Assembly (NCBI RefSeq): GCF_020080835.1
Contig: NC_058159.1
Span: forward strand, 12,214,001 to 12,278,000
Reading direction: 5' to 3'
Length of the DNA stretch: 64,000 nt
DNA from: Cotesia glomerata
Lineage: Eukaryota; Arthropoda; Insecta; Hymenoptera; Braconidae
Shown one piece after another: positions 63,600-64,000 of the stretch; positions within the stretch are counted from its first letter, which is position 1; the number at the start of each line of letters is the position of its first letter. Made by a program: the position numbers and the translations under genes. Under the pieces are notes generated by a model, which was given only the letters and a program-made list of their open reading frames with translations, did no database searches and was not told the DNA's origin.

Positions 63600-64000
63600 A
63601 GGAAAACGGTTGACCCTGAAGGCCATCCCTGCAACTTCCCGCTCATTTCGTACCTAAGCGCTTAAAATTGCATTTATGAAGTTTTTGAGCTCCTCGAGCT
63701 CAAAAATCTCATTAAAGTTCGATAAAATGCGATTTTTTTATTTTCAGAATGCTAGAACTTTCGAATGAATAAACCGATTTGCACGCGGTTAGCGGCAATT
63801 GATGTAGTTTTTTGGGATCTATAAATAATTTTCAACAAAAAAAAAAACACTTTTTTCAATTTTTTTCGACAACGATATCTCACGAACGCATCAACCGATT
63901 CTGATGTTTTCGGTGGCGATCGATGCGGGTTTTTAAGGTTAAGAGCTGATAAGTTTTTGAGATTGATCGGTTCAGCCAATTCGGAGATATTCAAAGAAAA
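63600..64000 (+). repeat. dispersed repeat, second copy of the 17.8-18.4 kb block
   Basis: Starts AACGGTTGACCCTGAAGGCC, then CCCTGCAACTTCCCGCTC, a GAGCTC palindrome region and two of the ~170-bp modules. The window ends inside it. The frame 63752-63994 lies in it and has no recognised motif. Confidence 0.7.

Overview
The window is AT-rich nuclear DNA of an arthropod. A complete intron-containing tropomyosin gene, insect-type Helitrons, a Ty3/gypsy retrotransposon, a CACTA element and a Crypton-type recombinase all point to an insect genome. A parasitoid wasp is my guess from the style of the repeats and is inference only. The one gene that looks like an ordinary host gene is the tropomyosin paralogue at 21.5-23.5 kb. 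Almost everything else is nested transposable elements, their solo ends, microsatellites and tandem arrays.

Layout. 0-3.4 kb: non-coding, with a TTAA-flanked element (1227-2846) that carries a smaller TTAA-flanked MITE. 3.45-8.86 kb: a decayed Helitron (A) split by a solo LTR with a 5-bp target duplication and by a tRNA-derived SINE-like segment. 9.08-15 kb: two long-inverted-repeat elements that insert at TA and share GGGTG ends, then a solo LTR, all separated by (TA)n tracts. 15-18.7 kb: Helitron-like tandem repeats interrupted by a TTAA element with the C-terminal part of a Mutator-like transposase. 19-19.7 kb: a broken zinc-binding ORF. 21.5-23.5 kb: tropomyosin on the minus strand. 24.8-28.5 kb: a tyrosine-recombinase element bounded by short inverted repeats and carrying an LTR-like block. 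28.6-29.8 kb: an N-terminal remnant of another DNA transposon. 29.86-39.4 kb: Helitron B, with both ends visible, a duplicated first coding exon, and a hAT-type element with a perfect 8-bp target duplication in the older exon copy. 39.4-45.6 kb: a young gypsy element with near-identical LTRs. 45.7-53.9 kb: an 8.2-kb CACTA element with two divergent genes. 54.6-57.2 kb: a Helitron-like element made of ~140-bp repeats. 57.2-58.6 kb: a palindromic MITE and a transposase remnant. 59.1-63.6 kb: a ~161-bp satellite of about 28 units.

The transposons form layers. Many insertions lie in (TA)n tracts, so those tracts seem to act as landing zones. Each large element is nearly intact but broken by very few lesions: two one-base frame changes in the gypsy RNase H, one nonsense codon in the CACTA transposase, one in the Crypton recombinase, and a frame change between Rep motifs in Helitron B.

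The strongest unusual signals are: (1) the gypsy element, whose LTRs contain exactly the first 19 Gag codons and whose internal ends both abut sequence that resembles tRNA-Leu, with no polypurine tract visible; (2) the satellite at 59-63.6 kb with three AACGG/CCGTT half-sites per unit; (3) the complete but divergent 284-residue tropomyosin; (4) the recombinase element with short inverted termini.
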